Positions 42,948 through 51,776 of a stretch of 64,000 nucleotides of DNA are shown one piece after another. Source of the DNA: Chloroflexota bacterium (GTDB lineage Bacteria; Chloroflexota; Anaerolineae; Aggregatilineales; Phototrophicaceae); NCBI GenBank assembly GCA_028875245.1, contig JAPPEU010000019.1, forward strand, positions 1-64,000, read 5' to 3'. The position numbers were made by a program, and so were the translations under genes. The notes under the pieces were generated by a model. The model did no database searches. It was given only the letters and a program-made list of their open reading frames with translations, and was not told where the DNA came from. Position 1 is the stretch's first letter, and each line of letters begins with the position of its first letter.

Positions 42948-44101
42948 GGCCGCAGCTCCAGTTGACGCCTGGCCGGTGGTGTGTTGCGGCTCCCCCGGGC
43001 GACCAGCTCGCCGTCGATGATCACCCCGGAGATGCCGGGCGTATCGCCGATTTGCAGCGTCTCCAGCGCGTCGTTGGCAGCGCCCCCGATGGGCGCGTCC
43101 ATGATGACCAGGTCAGCCTCCAGCCCGGGCTCGATGCGCCCGGCCGGGAACTTGTAGAGCGCCGCGGTAGCGCCGGTGGCCATGGCGATGGCCTGGGCCG
43201 GCGGGATATCGCCCAAAGCGCTGACCCAGGCGATGGTCCGCAGAATGCCCAGGGGGATCACGCCGGTGCCGGAGGGCATATCGCTGCCGATGATGACCCG
43301 ATCAAGCGCGTTGTGCTGACGAGCGAGATCAAGAATGCGCGGGATGATGGCGGCGTTGCCACATTGAATGAGCTCGAGGGCGGCGTCGGTTTCGACGATG
43401 ATCCGCTCGATATCCGACAGCGCCGGCGCGGTCGGCCCGCCATTGAGATGCGAGGCAATGTGCGGCCGCACTTTGATGGCTTGTTCCGCGCCGATGGCGT
43501 CGCTGCCGGGTATGGATGCGCCGCCGATATGCATCATGACCGTCATGCCGCAGCCTTTGGCCCAGCGCGCCATTTCCGCGATGCGGTCCCAATCGTGGAA
43601 ACCGCCGAGCCCAACCTCGCCGAGATGCTTGACGCCGGCCGCCGCCATTTCCGCGAAATCGGCTTCGGTCAAGCCCGCTTGCAAGAGCAGCCCGCCGCCC
43701 TGTACTTTCATTCCGCCGGGGCGGAAATTGCGCCAGGCTTTCGCGCCCACGATGGCCATGGCCTTTGTGCCGATGGCGCCGGTGGGCCGGCCGGGCATGT
43801 GAACTTCACCGGCGGAAATCATGCGGGTGACGCCGCCGTGCACGCAAGACGCGATGAAATCGGCCGTATTTTGGCGCGGGCTGTAATCGCCTATGACGGG
43901 ATGCGTGTGCGAATCGATGAGGCCGGGCGTCACGGTAGCGCCCTTGGCGTCGATAGCGGTTTCGCCGTCGCCCGCCCTGAGCCCGCCGCCGATGGCAGCG
44001 ATAATTCCGTCGCGCGCAAGGATCGAATCGCCGGCGAGAAGCGGCTCCTCATAATCGCCGGAGACGATTTGGCCAATGTTGTGGATCAGCAGCGAGGACA
44101 T
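42944..44101 (-). CDS. Amidohydrolase (imidazolonepropionase/dihydroorotase-like)
   Basis: 385 aa metal-dependent hydrolase. The composite beta-sandwich and barrel layout is visible: TVTPGLIDSHTHPVIGD (HxH near 64-66), H in VMMHIGG, H in VRPHIASHLNG, D in VIIGSDMPSG, and the C-terminal GRIEPGLEADLVIMD plus VIIDGELVARG strands. It overlaps both neighbours by 1-4 bases. Suggests hydrolysis of a cyclic amide, imide or ureide in the pathway. Confidence 0.9.
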   Translation of the reverse strand: MSSLLIHNIGQIVSGDYEEPLLAGDSILARDGIIAAIGGGLRAGDGETAIDAKGATVTPGLIDSHTHPVIGDYSPRQNTADFIASCVHGGVTRMISAGEVHMPGRPTGAIGTKAMAIVGAKAWRNFRPGGMKVQGGGLLLQAGLTEADFAEMAAAGVKHLGEVGLGGFHDWDRIAEMARWAKGCGMTVMMHIGGASIPGSDAIGAEQAIKVRPHIASHLNGGPTAPALSDIERIIVETDAALELIQCGNAAIIPRILDLARQHNALDRVIIGSDMPSGTGVIPLGILRTIAWVSALGDIPPAQAIAMATGATAALYKFPAGRIEPGLEADLVIMDAPIGGAANDALETLQIGDTPGISGVIIDGELVARGSRNTPPARRQLELRP

Positions 44102-44736
44102 CAGGCCTTCCTTCCTTTCGCCCGCAGCGCCACCAGCAAGTCGGCCAGATTGGTCACGTCTCCGTAGTGGGTGTCGATGTCATAAAGCGTGACCGCCTGC
44201 GCTTGCGGGCTGGTCGCCATCACCAGGTCTTCCGGCACCAGGACCTTGTAGCGCAAGAAGAAGGCGTCGTGCACGGTCGAGCGCACGCAGATGTTGGTGA
44301 CGACGCCGGTGACGATGACGGTATCGATGCCGCGTTCGCGCAAGCTGAGATCAAGCGTCGTCTGGAAGAAGCCGCTGTAGCGCCGTTTGGGGATGATGAT
44401 GTCTTCCGCAGCGACCGGCAGCTCGTCAACGACCTGCGCGCCCCATGACCCGGCCAGGCAATGTACGACGCGCATTTCAAAGAGGCTGTCATCGGGCGGC
44501 AGGCTTTGGTTGAGCCAGAGAACGGGCAGGCCCGCGGCCCGCGCCGCCGCCAGCAGCCGCTGGTGTGGTTCATACAGCGCCGCGCCGCCTTCCAGCACCA
44601 TGGCCCCGCCCTCTTTGAAGAAGTCGTTCAGCATATCGACGACGAGGATGGCGCTGGTCGCCGGATTGAAATCGCTGAACGCGTCTCGCTGCTGATGCGA
44701 TTGCTTCTCCGAAAATGAGTTCCGGCTTGTCCTCAT
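44101..44736 (-). CDS. Isochorismatase-fold cysteine hydrolase
   Basis: 211 aa. Catalytic triad candidates are D in LVVDMLNDFF, K in IPKRRYSGFF and C in GVVTNICVRST, with the cis-peptide VVT preceding the Cys. This is the pattern of N-carbamoylsarcosine amidase, ureidoacrylate and nicotinamide hydrolases. AGGAGG ribosome site. Its stop overlaps the start of the amidohydrolase gene by one base. It probably removes ammonia or carbamate from an amide intermediate (inference). Confidence 0.9.
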   Translation of the reverse strand: MRTSRNSFSEKQSHQQRDAFSDFNPATSAILVVDMLNDFFKEGGAMVLEGGAALYEPHQRLLAAARAAGLPVLWLNQSLPPDDSLFEMRVVHCLAGSWGAQVVDELPVAAEDIIIPKRRYSGFFQTTLDLSLRERGIDTVIVTGVVTNICVRSTVHDAFFLRYKVLVPEDLVMATSPQAQAVTLYDIDTHYGDVTNLADLLVALRAKGRKA

Positions 44737-44774
44737 GCTTGCCGCCTCCTGTCTTCGCGTGCCGCGCCTTCGCT

Positions 44775-45344
44775 TCAGCGCAGGCCGTCTTCGCCCATGA
44801 TATCAGCCGCGCCGAGCCCGCCGATGCGCGCTTGTGGCCGGCCGCCGTCGGTCACCGCGACGATGACGATGATTTCGCCGGGCGCCGGCGCATCATGCAG
44901 GCGAAACTCCAGCGCGTCAAAATGAGAGCGAACCAGCATCGCGTCTTTGTGGTGCAGGGGCACATCAATGCTTGTGCCGGGCCCGCCCGTCTTTTTCGCC
45001 GAAGGGATTATCGCCCGCCCGCCGTCGACCGCTTCGCGCAGGGGGGCGCCCAGTTTTGGATGCAGCAGGGCGGCGGCATGTTCCAGTTCGCCATCGATGC
45101 CGACGATGGCCGCCTTGCCATAACTCTGCGGGTCGCCATTCAACTGCGAGACCGCCCGCTCGCCCAGCAGTTTGCCCAACTCGGCGCCAATTTCATAGAG
45201 TTCGCTCAGGTCTTCAATGTAACGCCCGGCACAGGGATTCTTGATCACAGCGCCGGCCGCCACTTTGGTCAGCGGTTTCGCCAATGGGCGGAAGCCTTCG
45301 GCGTGGATGAAGTCGACGATTGTGCGGATGCGGATTATCTCCAT
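44775..45344 (-). CDS. AA_synth-family protein (PF06684-like)
   Basis: 189 aa. The family is named for an uncertain link to amino-acid synthesis and occurs beside amidases and amidohydrolases. Motifs seen: RIRTIVDFIHAEG at the start, AAVIKNPCAGRY, GKAAIVGIDGELEHAAALLHPKLG and the C-terminal IIVIVAVTDGGRP. The start at 45344 overlaps the preceding stop by one base and follows GGGAGGA; an in-frame start further upstream would lie inside the epimerase gene. Function unknown. Confidence 0.82.
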   Translation of the reverse strand: MEIIRIRTIVDFIHAEGFRPLAKPLTKVAAGAVIKNPCAGRYIEDLSELYEIGAELGKLLGERAVSQLNGDPQSYGKAAIVGIDGELEHAAALLHPKLGAPLREAVDGGRAIIPSAKKTGGPGTSIDVPLHHKDAMLVRSHFDALEFRLHDAPAPGEIIVIVAVTDGGRPQARIGGLGAADIMGEDGLR

Positions 45345-46186
45345 CAGTAATCCTCCCAGGAGTACAGCGCTTCGAAGCCGAGGGCCGCCGCCGCTTTGGA
45401 GCAATCAAAGAGCGATGCCTTGCCCGCCAGGGGCGATCTTATCCCGACCTCAGGGTAGTAAGCCTGCGCGAGAGATACGGTATCGGTCTTCATGAAAGTG
45501 TTGCGCGCGCTGATGTAAAAGGCTTCCTGTCCGCTGATATCCGCTTCAAGGGCGAGCCGGCAAGCGCGCGCCACATCACGCGTATCGATGTATCCCCAAA
45601 GATTTGTCGCGCCGCCGGCCGGGTCATCCTGGAGCGGCGTCAACGTAGACTTGAAGGTCGCCGGCGTATGGATCCAGGGAAAGCGCAGGCTGACAACCGA
45701 GAGCGCGCCCGCCATCCGCCGGACGAAAGCGGCTGCGATATCTTCGCCCAAAGCCTTCGAAAGGGCGTAAGCGTCTTGGGGCGCCTGCGGGTGCGCCTCG
45801 TCGATCGGCAGATAGGCCAGGCGAATCGGCTTGTATGAGAAGGGCAGGCCGGTCACGGACATGCTGCTGACATAGACAACGCGCGGGATTTCCAGGACGG
45901 CGGCCGCTTCAAAGATGTTGAAAGTGGTCATGATATTCGTGCGGAAGACCTCGTCGGGACTGTGGTGGATGGGGCGCGGGATGGCGGCGAGGTGCAGGAT
46001 CGCGTCGACGCCGCGGCAAGCCCCGTAGACTTGGCCCAGATCCTGACAGTCGATCAGGCGGTATTCGGTGATCGCTTTCGGGGGCGGCCGGCGATCGATG
46101 CTGATGACAGCGTGACCCGCGTCCAGCAGATGCTCGACGGCGGCGAACCCGGCCAGCCCGCTCCCTCCGGTGACAGTGACTCGCAT
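45344..46186 (-). CDS. NAD(P)-dependent epimerase/dehydratase
   Basis: 280 aa extended SDR. TGGSGLAG Rossmann motif near residue 6, HLAAIPRP, active-site YALSK. The ATG at 46186 is preferred over an upstream TTG at 46198. One-base overlap with the next gene. Resembles uronate dehydrogenase and UDP-sugar epimerase families; the exact reaction cannot be told. Confidence 0.88.
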   Translation of the reverse strand: MRVTVTGGSGLAGFAAVEHLLDAGHAVISIDRRPPPKAITEYRLIDCQDLGQVYGACRGVDAILHLAAIPRPIHHSPDEVFRTNIMTTFNIFEAAAVLEIPRVVYVSSMSVTGLPFSYKPIRLAYLPIDEAHPQAPQDAYALSKALGEDIAAAFVRRMAGALSVVSLRFPWIHTPATFKSTLTPLQDDPAGGATNLWGYIDTRDVARACRLALEADISGQEAFYISARNTFMKTDTVSLAQAYYPEVGIRSPLAGKASLFDCSKAAAALGFEALYSWEDY

Positions 46187-46187
46187 A

Positions 46188-46559
46188 TTACTCGGCAACC
46201 ACCGGTTCCATCCAGTTGGGGCCGCCGACGGTGGTGATGCTCATGTGCGTCATGCTTGCCCCTTCCAGAGCGCCGTGCCAGTGTTTTTCGCCCGGCGGGA
46301 AATGAATGAGGTCGCCGGTTTGAGCGATGCCGCCGTCGCCCGCTTCATTGCCAAAGCGGCACTGGCCTTCGGTGACGAGAAGCACCTGCTCGCCGGGATG
46401 CGTATGCCAATGGGTGACGGCGCCGTCCTGGAAATGCACCAGCGCCACGGTCACGCCGCCGGCCGTCTGCGCCGGCATCATGCGCTCCAGCTGTGACGCG
46501 CCGGGGGATACATAGATATTAGCCTGCTGTTCGCGTTCCGCTTTTCTAATCAGCTTCAT
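46188..46559 (-). CDS. Cupin-domain protein
   Basis: 123 aa single cupin. Metal-site motif HWHTHPGEQVLLVTEG (two His plus Glu) and the second motif PGEKHWHGA. The ATG at 46559 follows AAGGAG at nine bases; the frame is open much further upstream but that part lies antisense-like within the membrane-protein gene. Many such cupins are isomerases or lyases for sugar acids (KdgF type is known to act on unsaturated uronates). Here the role is open. Confidence 0.88.
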   Translation of the reverse strand: MKLIRKAEREQQANIYVSPGASQLERMMPAQTAGGVTVALVHFQDGAVTHWHTHPGEQVLLVTEGQCRFGNEAGDGGIAQTGDLIHFPPGEKHWHGALEGASMTHMSITTVGGPNWMEPVVAE

Positions 46560-46582
46560 GGTTTCGTCTCCTTGAATGTCAA

Positions 46583-47599
46583 TTATGCCGAGCGCAGGAG
46601 CGCCCAACGCAAGTATAAAGTGCCAGCGACAAATAGCGCGGCGCTGGCCATGAGCAGCAGATAAGACTTGCGCGGCGCGCCTTTGAATTCGCCCGCGGCC
46701 AAGCCCCAGACAAATGTCCACAGATTCGCTGTCGTGCCGACCGGCCAGGATACAGCGGCGGTCAGGATGCCGGTGGCATAGGCGTTGATGATGTTGCCGC
46801 CGTAATGCGCGCCGGCCGCGATGAGGGCATAGCGCTGGAATTGCCAGGGGGCGCGCAAGAGGGCGGACCACTGCCCGCGCCGGGTCAGGATTGCGCCGGA
46901 CAGCAGCAGCGCGCCCAGGAGGGACCCTGTGACGAGAAGCGCCATGTAGGGCAAAGGGCCCAAGCCGTAATTGTGACTGGGCGTGCGCAAACAGAAAGCC
47001 AAGCCGAGCGGGTAGGTGGTGATGATCGCCGATGCCAGCGCTACCCATGCGATGTTTCGGGCGAGCAGGCGCCGGCTTTTCGCCCCGGCCGCAGCGCGCA
47101 GTTGTGAGCCCGCCGCCTCAAAGAGCGCGCGGTCACGGCAGATTCGCGCCCAGACGGTTGCCATGGCGGCGGCGAAATAGAGCAGACAAGCCAGGCCAAG
47201 ATCGAGCGGGGCGAGCCCGGCCGGCGCGCCACCGGCCACTGCGGCCAGCGCTGTGCCGAGTATCAAGCTCATGAATGTGTGAATGGGCGCGGTCACCGTC
47301 AGCCCGATGGTGCTGTAGACGGTCAGCATGATGCGCAGGCCGATGACATAGCCGCCGCCGACGATGAGGGCGACGGCGATGATCTCGGCGTTATCTTGCC
47401 AAACATCGCCAATCTCTATGAAGAGCACTTGGCCGCGCGTGAGCAGGGCGATGACCCAGACGAAGGCGAAGGAAACGATGAACAGGCCGATATGAAAGGC
47501 ATCCAGCGGATAGCCGTCCAGCTTCTTGAGCAGGACCGTCCAGGAGCCCCAGAGGAAGGCGTTGAAGAGCCCGCCGAGCAAGGCGATTTCTTGAGCCAT
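46583..47599 (-). CDS. DMT-superfamily transporter (GRP/RhaT-like)
   Basis: 338 aa integral membrane protein with about ten TM helices. The start GGLFNAFLWGSWTVLLKKL and the NxxxWPxG-type segment (AAVSWPVGTTANLW) recall glucose/ribose porter-type (GRP) and rhamnose transporters of the drug/metabolite superfamily. Overlaps the oxidoreductase stop by one base. Presence of a second, secondary transporter beside an ABC importer in one operon suggests that it moves a different metabolite (uptake or efflux). Confidence 0.8.
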   Translation of the reverse strand: MAQEIALLGGLFNAFLWGSWTVLLKKLDGYPLDAFHIGLFIVSFAFVWVIALLTRGQVLFIEIGDVWQDNAEIIAVALIVGGGYVIGLRIMLTVYSTIGLTVTAPIHTFMSLILGTALAAVAGGAPAGLAPLDLGLACLLYFAAAMATVWARICRDRALFEAAGSQLRAAAGAKSRRLLARNIAWVALASAIITTYPLGLAFCLRTPSHNYGLGPLPYMALLVTGSLLGALLLSGAILTRRGQWSALLRAPWQFQRYALIAAGAHYGGNIINAYATGILTAAVSWPVGTTANLWTFVWGLAAGEFKGAPRKSYLLLMASAALFVAGTLYLRWALLRSA

Positions 47600-48660
47600 C
47601 AGACGCGGATGGCGCGGATCATTTCGACAGCCAGCTCGACATCGGCGGTGGCGTCAGCGCCGTTGGTGCGCGGGGCCCGATCTTCGCGAATGCAGTCGTA
47701 AAAATGCAGCCATTCCAGTCTGAACGCTTCTTGATGCGAAGCGGGCACGACCTTGCGAATTGGCGAGCCGTCCTCGTTTTCCTGGATCGTCACGGTGGTG
47801 GGCGCATATTTGACGTAGGGATTGGGGAAGGCGATGCTGATGGTTTCGTATTTTCCGTAGGCAGTCAGTTGTTCGTCCCACCAGAGATATTCGGGCCAGA
47901 CGCCGGCTTCAAAGACACAGCGCCGCTGGCCGCCATAATCCAGCACGGAGAGGATTTCTGTGGGCGAGATGGCGTCGCTGTAGAGGACGCCGGCGGGCGC
48001 GCCGAAAGCGCCGCGCAGAATCGTCAAATCGTGGCTGGAAAGCATCAGCAGCATGTTATACAGGCCGGCCAAATGGGCGTGGCTTTCGCCCAAAGCCGCT
48101 TCTGACTTGGCGGTGAGCGTGGCCGCGCCTGCGTCCAATACATCCTGCGCTATGTCATCGCCCGCCACCAGCGTGTATAGCGGTTCGTGCACGCCGAAAT
48201 CGCCGGCGAAGTCATGAACGCGGATCAGCCGCACATCGTCCATCGCCTTCATGCGCCCCATGCCGTAGAGGTAACCGGGGTCGTAACGTTTCATGTAGCC
48301 GACCATCAGCTTGACGCCGCTGCGCTCGACCGCGCTCAAGACGCGATAGCCCTCGGCCGGGTCGAAACAGAAGGGTTTCTCCACCAGCAGATGCTTGCCG
48401 GCTTCGGCGGCCGCCTCGGCGATATCGCCATGATCCATCGTCAGGACGGCGACGATATCGATATCGGGTTGGGCGATGAGCTCTTCATAATCGACGGTGC
48501 GCTTGCCGACGCCGTAGCACTCGCCCACTGTATTCACGACTTTGGGCGAGATGTCACAGACGGCGGCGATCTCAAATTGAGGCAGTTCCTTCAGGTATGG
48601 CAGATGCATGATTTGGGCGATCTGGCCGCAGCCGATGACGCCTACGCGCAAGCTTTCCAC
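47599..48660 (-). CDS. Gfo/Idh/MocA-family oxidoreductase
   Basis: 353 aa. Rossmann loop GVIGCGQIAQIMH (7-19), VEKPFCFDPAEG catalytic Lys motif, and a C-terminal domain with KRYDPGYLYGMGRMK. The start is a GTG at 48660, supported by AAGGG seven bases upstream and by the proper family N-terminus. It is separated from the permease genes by a 219-base gap containing an extended REPIN-like element. Confidence 0.9.
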   Translation of the reverse strand: MESLRVGVIGCGQIAQIMHLPYLKELPQFEIAAVCDISPKVVNTVGECYGVGKRTVDYEELIAQPDIDIVAVLTMDHGDIAEAAAEAGKHLLVEKPFCFDPAEGYRVLSAVERSGVKLMVGYMKRYDPGYLYGMGRMKAMDDVRLIRVHDFAGDFGVHEPLYTLVAGDDIAQDVLDAGAATLTAKSEAALGESHAHLAGLYNMLLMLSSHDLTILRGAFGAPAGVLYSDAISPTEILSVLDYGGQRRCVFEAGVWPEYLWWDEQLTAYGKYETISIAFPNPYVKYAPTTVTIQENEDGSPIRKVVPASHQEAFRLEWLHFYDCIREDRAPRTNGADATADVELAVEMIRAIRV

Positions 48661-48683
48661 TTCTTAGCCCTTTCTCTTATTTA

Positions 48684-48863
48684 ATGAACCAGCCAAATTC
48701 CATCTGCAATCATAGCGATATTTGTAGGGGCGACTCTGTGAGTTGCCCTAAAGCGCGCACTTTCTCAAGCGCGGGCGTTTCAGCGAAACGCCCCTACAGT
48801 TTCCCATTCCCCGGGTTCATTATTTTGCGTGAGCCGGGTTGTGATTCGCGAGGGACTGTAGTT
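48684..48863 (+). repeat. Longest REPIN-like element
   Basis: Core 48723-48798 (TGTAGGGGCGACTC ... TTTCAGCGAAACGCCCCTACA). The left extension (48684-48722) is shared with 40966-41004 and the right extension (48799-48863) with 10364-10428, so this copy shows the whole roughly 180-base unit. It splits the minus-strand catabolic cluster into two blocks. Confidence 0.85.
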
Positions 48864-48879
48864 AGGTTTTGCAGCGCCC

Positions 48880-49764
48880 TCAACTCTTGACGGCGCCGGC
48901 GGTCAAGCCTTCGATGAACCAGCGCTGCATCGCGACATATAGAATGATGACTGGAATGGTAACCATGCTCAGCGCGGCGAAGTAGAGCGTCCAATCGGCT
49001 GAATAACGATAGAAAAAGTTCACCAGGCCCAGGGGAATCGTCTGCAGCTCGGCCTGGCGTATGAAGATGAAAGCGAGGAAGAATTCGTTCCAGAAGAACA
49101 TGCCTTGAAAGATGGCCACCGTCGCCAAGCCGGGCCGCGCCAAAGGCATGATGATATGCCAAAAGACTTGAAGCCGATTGGCGCCATCGACCAGGGCGGC
49201 GTCTTCCAGCTCGGGCGGGATCGACATAAAGAAGCCGCGCAAGAGGAAGATGCTGAATGCCATGGATGTGCCGGCGTAAACGAAGACGAGACCAAAACGG
49301 CTGTTGAGTATGCCCAGCGTTCTGACCACGATGAAAAGCGGAATGACCGTGACCTCGGGCGGGATCATCATCGTCGCCAGTATGATCAGAAAAATCGCCT
49401 GCCGTCCGGGGAATTGCAGGCGGGCCAGGGTGTAGGCGGCGATCGACGAGACGATCAAGAGAACGGTCAGGCTGAGCGCGGTGATGATGATGCTGTTGCC
49501 GATGCGCGCGCCCAGGTCGGCGATGCGCCAGGCGTCGATATAGTTCTGCCAAACCATCACCCGCGGCGGTCCCCAGACATTGTTGAAGAGATCGGCGTCG
49601 GTCTTGAGCGAACCGAAGACCATCCAGAAGAGTGGATAAATCGTCTGAACGGTCGCGATGATCAATATCGCATAAACCAGCAGGAGCTTGAGGCGCTCGC
49701 TGAGATGGCGAGAAATCACATCGCCAAAACTGTCGGTATTGTTGTCTCCCGCGGCGTATGCCAT
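48880..49764 (-). CDS. Carbohydrate ABC transporter permease (MalG type)
   Basis: 294 aa, six TM helices. The EAA loop reads ELEDAALVDGANRLQVFWHIIMPLARP, with a Glu-Asp in place of the usual Glu-Glu. It starts 14 bases after the MalF-type stop. No ATPase is encoded beside it. Confidence 0.93.
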   Translation of the reverse strand: MAYAAGDNNTDSFGDVISRHLSERLKLLLVYAILIIATVQTIYPLFWMVFGSLKTDADLFNNVWGPPRVMVWQNYIDAWRIADLGARIGNSIIITALSLTVLLIVSSIAAYTLARLQFPGRQAIFLIILATMMIPPEVTVIPLFIVVRTLGILNSRFGLVFVYAGTSMAFSIFLLRGFFMSIPPELEDAALVDGANRLQVFWHIIMPLARPGLATVAIFQGMFFWNEFFLAFIFIRQAELQTIPLGLVNFFYRYSADWTLYFAALSMVTIPVIILYVAMQRWFIEGLTAGAVKS

Positions 49765-49778
49765 GTCCGCTCCCGACC

Positions 49779-50717
49779 TCAGAAGTTATAGGTGCCGCTG
49801 CGCCCGATCCGAATATAGGTGAAGGCGATGACGGCGACGACGAGAAAGAGGGCAAAGCCCATCGCCGAGGCATAACCCAGCTTGCCGAAACGGAAGGCCT
49901 GGGTGACGAGATGGGTCAGCACGACCTCGGTGGTGTGGTTGGGCCCGCCGTCGGTCATGACGAAGACCAATTCGAAATTCCTGACAAATGCGCCATTCAG
50001 CGAAAGCAGGACGCTGATGAATGTCACCGGCGCGAGCAGGGGCAGGGTGATGCGCCGGAGCCGCGTCCAGGCGTTGGCGCCATCAATGATCGCCACTTCG
50101 TACAGATCCCGCGGGATGGCTTGCAGCCCGGCCAAAAACAGGACCATGTGAAAGCCCGTCCATTTCCAGATGTCCACCGTGATGATGGCGCCCAGGGCGG
50201 TGGCCGGGTCGCTCAGCCAAGGCCGGACCAGGTTATCAAGCCCGAGCAGCTCCAGGCCGGCGTTGAGCAAACCGAAGGCCGGATTGTAAACCCAGGACCA
50301 AAGCAACCCGATCACCACAAAGGATAAGGTGACCGGCAGGAAGAGGGCGGTGCGAAAGAAGATCACGCCGCGTATCTTCTGGTTGACAAGCAGGGCCAGG
50401 AACAGGCCGAGCAGATTTTTGACCAGCACCACCGAAATGGCGAAGATAATCGTATTGGAGACGGCTTTCAGGAAAATGTCGTCGCGTTCAATCAGCCGGA
50501 TGTAATTTCTCGTGCCGATGAAGACGGGCTCATTGAAGCCGTCCCAGCGATGAAAGCTCAAGTAAAAGCCATAGCCGATGGGGATGATGACGAAGATGAC
50601 CAAAAGAACAACCGCCGGCAGCAGCATGAGATAAGCCGAGAGATGCCGGTAGACGCGCGGGACTGTTCGCCGGCCGGCGAGGGGTACAGCCGCTTCGGAA
50701 GCTCTTGTTGAGGTCAT
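49779..50717 (-). CDS. Carbohydrate ABC transporter permease (MalF type)
   Basis: 312 aa from the first ATG; a TTG at 50756 would add 13 residues and sits 4 bases after the isomerase stop, so the true start is uncertain (no clear ribosome site at either). Six TM helices and the EAA loop DLYEVAIIDGANAWTRLRRITLP. Imports the unknown substrate of the catabolic cluster with the binding protein at 51777. Confidence 0.9.
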   Translation of the reverse strand: MTSTRASEAAVPLAGRRTVPRVYRHLSAYLMLLPAVVLLVIFVIIPIGYGFYLSFHRWDGFNEPVFIGTRNYIRLIERDDIFLKAVSNTIIFAISVVLVKNLLGLFLALLVNQKIRGVIFFRTALFLPVTLSFVVIGLLWSWVYNPAFGLLNAGLELLGLDNLVRPWLSDPATALGAIITVDIWKWTGFHMVLFLAGLQAIPRDLYEVAIIDGANAWTRLRRITLPLLAPVTFISVLLSLNGAFVRNFELVFVMTDGGPNHTTEVVLTHLVTQAFRFGKLGYASAMGFALFLVVAVIAFTYIRIGRSGTYNF

Positions 50718-50760
50718 ATTTGTCAATAATTGATGACGTTCCGCCAGCTGCGACAAGTGC

Positions 50761-51666
50761 CTAAGCGATGTTCAGCTGCAGGCCCAGGTCTTTCACGATG
50801 TAGTCGATGCTCTCGAGGCAGCTCTGTTCCGCCGTTTTGTGCGACGCGTCCAACTCGATGATCGCCAGGCCGTCGTAATCGTTTTCCAGCATAATCTCGA
50901 CCATGGCGGGAAAATCAACCACGCCGGCGCCCAGCTCGCAGAATGAAAGATAACGCGCGTAGCCTTCCAGCCCGGCGAAATCTTTCGCGTCCTTGAAATG
51001 AATGTAATCGATGTGCTCGATATAGGCGCGCATGATGTCTACCGGATCCGTGTCTTTGATGACCAGATGGGCGGGGTCAATGCATAGCCCGACCAGATCG
51101 GTATCGACGATCGCCATGAAGCGGTCAAGCTGCGCGCGCGTTTCGATGAAGCAGTCGAGATGCGGATGATAGACAGTGCGAATGCCGAGCTTGTTGCTGA
51201 AGGCGCCCAGTTCTTCGAGCGCATTGGCGAAACTGCGGAAGTCCTCGTCCGTCTGCGCTTTGCGCCCTGCCGGCGGGCCGCCGCCGCAAACCAGAATCTT
51301 TGAGCCGAAGCTATGCAGGAAGCGCGTCACCGCCATGATGCAATCCCGCTCAAAGGGCCATAATGCCGGATTGGTGTATTCGGCGTTGGCATAGAGAGAC
51401 GAGAGGCGCAGCCCGTAATCTTCCTGCGCTTTATTGAAGAGATGCAGCCGGCGCAAGAGCTCGGTATCGCTTAACGCGGGCGGGAGGCCGACATCGTCCA
51501 GCGTCATGAAGCGGCGGGCGAAATCGTCGCCCAGGCTGTTGAATATGAGCGCTTCGTACCAAACGAAGCCGACATCGGCCAGGAAGGGAAAGCCTTCTTC
51601 CGGCCGGCCTTCAAAATCCCATGTATTGAGATGATAGCCTATCTCGAATTTCTGCTCTTTAGGCAT
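50761..51666 (-). CDS. Sugar phosphate isomerase/epimerase (IolE-like)
   Basis: 301 aa TIM-barrel protein. Metal-site elements: H in VYHPHLDCFIE, D in CIDPAHL, H in YIHFKDAKDF and E in AIIELDASH. The start GYHLNTWDFEG and the C-terminal AEQSCLESIDYI segment are like inosose dehydratase (IolE) and related enzymes. It is encoded between binding protein and permeases, so it acts early on the imported compound; a cyclitol-like substrate is plausible. Confidence 0.88.
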   Translation of the reverse strand: MPKEQKFEIGYHLNTWDFEGRPEEGFPFLADVGFVWYEALIFNSLGDDFARRFMTLDDVGLPPALSDTELLRRLHLFNKAQEDYGLRLSSLYANAEYTNPALWPFERDCIMAVTRFLHSFGSKILVCGGGPPAGRKAQTDEDFRSFANALEELGAFSNKLGIRTVYHPHLDCFIETRAQLDRFMAIVDTDLVGLCIDPAHLVIKDTDPVDIMRAYIEHIDYIHFKDAKDFAGLEGYARYLSFCELGAGVVDFPAMVEIMLENDYDGLAIIELDASHKTAEQSCLESIDYIVKDLGLQLNIA

Positions 51667-51708
51667 GGAAACACATCCTCTGCTTTGGGGAGAATCCGGG
51701 AAAGGGTT

Positions 51709-51743
51709 GGTGGACCCGGCCGGGAAATCGGGCTGGATCCACC
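51709..51743 (-). other. Hairpin after the binding-protein gene
   Basis: GGTGGA and TCCACC arms with further pairing (GGCC region) inside the 110-base gap after the binding-protein stop. Probably stabilises the binding-protein part of the message. Confidence 0.45.
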
Positions 51744-51776
51744 AGGAGTCCCTCGCCTTGAAATGATGCCCCTCAC

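Noticed and set aside
46560..47048. Upstream extension of the cupin reading frame
   Set aside because: It lies within the membrane-protein gene in another frame and is low-complexity His/Arg/Pro-rich; the ATG at 46559 has an AAGGAG site and a normal cupin length.
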